Assembly: GCA_003231795.1 (NCBI GenBank)
Contig: QIJI01000219.1
Span: forward strand, 1 to 16,430
Length of the DNA: 16,430 bases
Direction of reading: 5' to 3'
From: Gammaproteobacteria bacterium
GTDB lineage: Bacteria > Pseudomonadota > Gammaproteobacteria > GCA-001735895
A model generated the notes under the pieces. It was given only the letters and a program-made list of their open reading frames with translations. It did not search any database and was not told where the DNA came from. Both the position numbers and the translations under genes were made by a program. Position 1 is the stretch's first letter. Every line of letters begins with the position of its first letter. Positions 14,331 through 16,430 of the stretch are shown here, piece by piece.

Positions 14331-15256
14331 TGGCACGTGCAGTCGCTATTGCGGAACCGAGGTTACCCTGGGTCGAGTACCAGGAAGACAAGAGTTTTCG
14401 CTGGCTCACCATCATTCTGCTCATATCGTTTCTGGCTACCGGGCTGTTTCTTGATTCGATAGAACTGCCCGAAATTGAACGAAAAAGTCTCGACGACATT
14501 TCGCCACGCCTGGCCAAGCTAATCCTGGAAAAGCAGAAAGTAAAACCACCACCGAAGAAAAAAGAATTACCCAAAGAAGAGATCAAAAAGGAAACGCCGA
14601 AAAAGAAGGAAAAGAAAAAAGAGAAAAAACTCGATGATCGCGAGGTCGCCAAACAAAGCGGCTTGATCGCGTTGGCCGATGAACTCGAAGATTTGCGTGA
14701 AAGCTTCGACCTTGGCGACATACTCAAACAACCGCAACAAAAAGCCGGTAAGCAGGAAATCAAAGTGGCCAGCGCCAGCGATTTGCTGTCTTCAACGGCA
14801 ATCCAGTCCAGCGGAGGCATTCAAACCGATACGCTGAACCGCAGCATAACCACTAGCGAATTAACCCAGCGTCAAACCACCAGGGTCGAAAGCAAAATCG
14901 AGACCAGTGAAACCAGGCTGGCCAAAATCTCCAGCAACAGTAGCGGCACCAGTAAATCAACCCTGAAAACCCGCAGCGCTGAAGAAATTGAACGAGTTTT
15001 TCAGCAAAACAAAGGTGGCATATTTAGCCTGTACCAACGGGCCCTGCGTAAAAATCCGTCGCTGTCGGGTCAATTTGTAATAGAACTAACAATCGCAGCT
15101 AACGGAACGGTTTCGGTCGCACGTATCGTCTCAAGCGAACTCGGCGACGAAGTACTGGAACGCAAACTATTGCTGAAAATCAAGAAGTTCAAATTCACCA
15201 GCGGCAATGTCGCCGAAATTACTATCACCTACCCGATCGACTTTCTACCTTCCTGA
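14330..15256 (+). CDS. TonB-like energy transducer with AgmX/PglI (GltJ)-type C-terminal domain
   Basis: This 308-aa protein starts at the TGATG junction with the ExbD stop. A short cytoplasmic segment precedes one TM (about 24-41), with no equivalent of the TonB TM Ser/His motif obvious. Residues about 69-100 are a Lys/Pro/Glu-rich linker of the type that crosses the periplasm, followed by an acidic helix and a Ser/Thr-rich region (about 150-212). Residues 216-308 form the TonB-like C-terminal domain of the AgmX/PglI type. It has EEIERVFQQNKGGIFSLYQ, where typical members have a Cys-Tyr in place of Leu-Tyr. It then has RKNPSLSGQFVIELTIAANG, ARIVSSELGD..LERKLL and a final ITITYPIDF strand. 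In Myxococcus this domain occurs in the AgmX/GltJ protein of the gliding machinery. Coupled to one ExbB and two ExbDs, it should be the moving arm of the motor. Confidence 0.92.
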   Translation: MARAVAIAEPRLPWVEYQEDKSFRWLTIILLISFLATGLFLDSIELPEIERKSLDDISPRLAKLILEKQKVKPPPKKKELPKEEIKKETPKKKEKKKEKKLDDREVAKQSGLIALADELEDLRESFDLGDILKQPQQKAGKQEIKVASASDLLSSTAIQSSGGIQTDTLNRSITTSELTQRQTTRVESKIETSETRLAKISSNSSGTSKSTLKTRSAEEIERVFQQNKGGIFSLYQRALRKNPSLSGQFVIELTIAANGTVSVARIVSSELGDEVLERKLLLKIKKFKFTSGNVAEITITYPIDFLPS

Positions 15257-15259
15257 CAC

Positions 15260-15284
15260 GAGCCCAAAATCCGGCTTATTTTAC
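15260..15284 (+). terminator. Weak terminator-like hairpin after the motor operon
   Basis: Just after the transducer stop, GAGCC and GGCTT can pair (five pairs including one G-U) around an 8-nt loop, followed by ATTTTA. The stem is short and the T-run broken, so this is at best a weak intrinsic terminator. It is placed where the operon should end. Confidence 0.25.
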
Positions 15285-15485
15285 CTGGTGTTCTCATCAG
15301 GCCAACGCCAGGACCCGTTAATCAGCTATCGTAAGGTGACGGTACCCCCCCACCACATTTGTGTTTTATCCCGAAAGGCTTTTCCACCATCGTTCCGAAG
15401 GTCCGATTACAGCACAACAGATCGTTGATATTATTCCCCAACTTTTACTCCCCTACAGGGATGATATACGGGGTTTCTTCACTAC

Positions 15486-15501
15486 AGGATTGGAGGATTG
15501 G
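15486..15501. repeat. 8-bp perfect tandem repeat
   Basis: AGGATTGG occurs twice back to back and is followed by GGTCAGAAACCC. It lies in the non-coding interval next to the GGTTACC/GGTAACC inverted pair. Two copies of eight bases can arise by slippage and no function is implied. Confidence 0.6.
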
Positions 15502-15554
15502 GGTCAGAAACCCGGTTACCAGTATCGACAAACGGTAACCCCGTAATCGGCCCA

Positions 15555-15591
15555 TTGGTCACGTTGGTATATATTGGTATATACTACCTAT
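15555..15591 (+). promoter_or_regulatory. Promoter with overlapping palindromic operator for the TA-like pair
   Basis: GTATATA-TTGG-TATATAC (15567-15584) is a perfect 7-bp inverted repeat with a 4-bp centre. The same bases also form the direct repeat TTGGTATATA (15564-15573 and 15574-15583). TATACT (15580-15585) is a good -10 box and ends 6 bases before the ATG at 15592. TTGGTC at 15555 is a possible -35 with a long 19-bp spacer. Transcription would start at or next to the ATG, so the mRNA is probably leaderless. An operator over the -10 fits the autoregulation known for TA operons, with the ribbon-helix-helix protein downstream as the natural repressor. Confidence 0.5.
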
Positions 15592-16056
15592 ATGACATTT
15601 TTGGAAAAAGTATGTGAGGCGCTGAACAAGTCCAGAGTCCGTTACATCATTGTTGGCGGATATGCGGTGTCACTACACGGGGCCATCCGTGGAACCCTGG
15701 ATATTGATGTTGCCTTGCGGTGGACGAAACATGATTTAGTAAAGGCTGAAGACGCACTGCAGAAAATTGGGCTGGTGTCACGTCTACCCATTACCGCACT
15801 GGAAGTATTTAAGTTCCGGGATGAATACATCCGTAATCGAAATCTAATTGCCTGGAATTTCCATAACCCCGCCGATCCCTCCGAGCTGCTGGATATCATC
15901 ATCAATTTTGATGCAAAGGGGAAAAGGGCAACTTATAAGCAGCTTGCCACAATGTCTGTTCCCGTACTGAATATCAGAGATCTCATCGATATGAAAAAAG
16001 CGAGCGGTCGCCCCCAGGATATTGAGGATATCAAAGCACTGGAAAAGCTTAAGTGA
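15592..16056 (+). CDS. AbiEii-like nucleotidyltransferase (toxin-like)
   Basis: This 154-aa protein belongs to the polymerase-beta-like nucleotidyltransferase fold as seen in AbiEii/MNT-type proteins. It has VGGYAVSLHG (21-30), then R33, T35 and the metal-binding pair D37-x-D39, with D101 (ELLDIII) as a plausible third acidic residue. A C-terminal IRDLIDMKKASGRPQDIEDI segment is also typical of AbiEii-like proteins. In known TA members such enzymes modify tRNA or other targets with nucleotides. Here the substrate is unknown. I chose ATG 15592. A TTG at 15574 in the same frame would put the start inside the operator and has no ribosome site. No Shine-Dalgarno precedes 15592 either, which fits a leaderless message. 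The stop overlaps the GTG of the next gene by 4 bp. The neighbouring TA genes suggest a recently acquired island. Confidence 0.85.
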   Translation: MTFLEKVCEALNKSRVRYIIVGGYAVSLHGAIRGTLDIDVALRWTKHDLVKAEDALQKIGLVSRLPITALEVFKFRDEYIRNRNLIAWNFHNPADPSELLDIIINFDAKGKRATYKQLATMSVPVLNIRDLIDMKKASGRPQDIEDIKALEKLK

Positions 16057-16307
16057 AAACGATTCAGTTCTTTTCTGACAACTACCTTGCGCAGTGTGAG
16101 CGCCTATCTACCGAACAGATCGTAAGATATCTTGAAGATTTTCGAATCGTCAATATGCCGATCAAAAAGCCCGTGTCCAAATTGATCAGTATAAAGATTG
16201 AGACCGATCTTTTGGATGCCTTCAAAACTAAAGCTCATCTCGATGGCATTCCCTATCAGAGCCGGATAAAGGCAATTATGCGTGATTGGCTGGCAAGAGA
16301 AGGCTAA
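16053..16307 (+). CDS. Ribbon-helix-helix protein, probable cognate antitoxin
   Basis: This 84-aa protein starts with GTG 16053 in a GTGA overlap with the nucleotidyltransferase stop. The N-terminal half (IQFFSDNYLAQCERLSTEQIVRYLEDFR) is a helical segment that may contact the toxin. The C-terminal half (KLISIKIETDLLDAFKTKA, then about 20 residues to RDWL, about 43-81) has the strand-helix-helix pattern of CopG/RHH DNA-binding antitoxins: alternating Ile in the strand, a Leu-rich helix, and IPYQSRIKAIM in the last helix. It probably binds the operator at 15567-15584 and neutralises the upstream nucleotidyltransferase. Toxin-before-antitoxin order is less common but well known. It could instead pair with the MazF-like gene that follows. 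Confidence 0.78.
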   Translation: MKTIQFFSDNYLAQCERLSTEQIVRYLEDFRIVNMPIKKPVSKLISIKIETDLLDAFKTKAHLDGIPYQSRIKAIMRDWLAREG

Positions 16308-16341
16308 TTTAAAGTATCCGTTAAACTGGGGGAGGTTCACT

Positions 16342-16430
16342 GTGACCCGAATATTAGGGGTGAAATTCGCTGGGCAGAGCTAAGCCCTACTCGTGGTCAT
16401 GAGCAAGCCGGGCGTAGACCAGTCGTTATT
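16342..16430 (+). CDS. PemK/MazF-like toxin, N-terminal part, possible frameshift; runs off the window
   Basis: From 16356 to the window end one frame encodes RGEIRWAELSPTRG, then HEQAGRRPVVI, the unmistakable N-terminal signature of PemK/MazF mRNA interferases (usual form RG-[DE]-I-W-x-x-L-x-P-x-x-G-x-E-Q-x-G-x-RP). The best start, GTG 16342 with GGGAGG at 16329-16334 and 7-nt spacing, is in a different frame and reads MTRILGVKFAGQS before a TAA at 16381-16383. One extra base after ATA (16351-16353) would join it smoothly to IRGEIRW. Either the gene is frameshifted, the read has an error, or it begins at an unusual codon such as CTG 16326. The RGEIRW frame has no ATG or GTG after the antitoxin stop. 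Confidence 0.7.

Larger units (their letters stand above)
15257..15591. other. Non-coding interval between the motor operon and the TA-like island
   Basis: No convincing gene lies in these 335 bp: short open frames have no ribosome site and no recognisable domain. The interval holds a weak terminator-like hairpin right after the transducer gene, a run of seven C at 15344-15350, an 8-bp perfect tandem repeat (AGGATTGG at 15486-15493 and 15494-15501), the small stem GGGT/ACCC at 15501-15513, and the inverted pair GGTTACC (15514-15520)/GGTAACC (15534-15540). An AT-rich promoter/operator follows. The repeats have the feel of the end of a small mobile or REP-like element, but this is only an impression. 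Confidence 0.5.

Noticed and set aside
14305..14820. 171-codon open frame on the minus strand
   Set aside because: It is the mirror of the Lys-rich transducer gene (Phe/Ser-rich translation). It has no ribosome site and no recognisable domain, and the plus-strand gene is certain.
12676..15256. Classical siderophore TonB-ExbB-ExbD or TonB2/TtpC system
   Set aside because: There is no TonB-dependent receptor nearby, the ExbB lacks a TtpC-type extension, there are two divergent ExbDs, and the transducer has an AgmX/PglI-type C-terminal domain.
15361..15546. 61-codon open frame with GTG start in the non-coding interval
   Set aside because: It has no Shine-Dalgarno, no domain and no hydrophobic or compositional signature. 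It ends next to the inverted repeat pair.
15574..15591. TTG start six codons upstream for the nucleotidyltransferase
   Set aside because: It lies inside the -10/operator, so it would not be in the transcript. ATG 15592 matches the expected N-terminus.
1..16430. CRISPR array, tRNA/rRNA genes, insertion sequence
   Set aside because: No regularly spaced repeats, cloverleaf-like segments, rRNA stretches, transposase frames or long terminal inverted repeats were seen on reading through.

Overview
The window reads as a chromosomal stretch of a Gram-negative bacterium, most likely a gammaproteobacterium. It encodes outer-membrane lipoproteins with clear lipoboxes, a twin-arginine-exported protein, an ExbB/ExbD motor with a TonB-like transducer, and genes of roughly balanced G+C. 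Nearly everything is on the + strand, packed tightly with 1-20 bp overlaps or short gaps. The species cannot be named from the sequence.

Region 1 (2-6396) is an extracytoplasmic redox/surface module. It holds the C-terminal part of a CxxCH protein that resembles the DUF1588/DUF1585 type, a large lipoprotein joining two CxxCH motifs to a LamG-like domain, a Tat-exported DUF1501-like protein, and an ApbE-type FAD:protein FMN transferase.

Region 2 (6426-15256) begins 29 bp after apbE, and an 18-bp perfect palindrome lies in that gap. It is a compact operon for an energised envelope machine: a 188-aa exported protein, three TPR proteins (two of them lipoproteins), a 99-aa exported protein, one ExbB/TolQ-type channel subunit, two different ExbD/TolR-type subunits, and a TonB-like transducer ending in an AgmX/PglI(GltJ)-type C-terminal domain. 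One TolQ-like, two TolR-like and one AgmX-type protein plus TPR proteins is the composition of the Myxococcus AglRQS/Glt motor. It is not a plain siderophore TonB system. The first ExbD has Asn where the proton-carrying Asp normally sits, while the second ExbD keeps Asp. The ExbB lacks the usual TM3 Glu. This points to an asymmetric motor and is the most interesting signal here.

Region 3 (15257-16430) is different in character. A roughly 335-bp non-coding stretch with small repeats leads to an AT-rich promoter/operator and a toxin-antitoxin-like island. The island has an AbiEii-like nucleotidyltransferase that looks leaderless, an overlapping ribbon-helix-helix protein, and the beginning of a PemK/MazF-like toxin whose start region appears frameshifted.

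Working model (inference): the region 2 motor spans the inner membrane and periplasm and acts, through TPR lipoproteins, on outer-membrane or surface partners. The region 1 redox proteins may be cargo or clients, given their unbroken co-orientation and proximity. The TA island is probably an unrelated later arrival.
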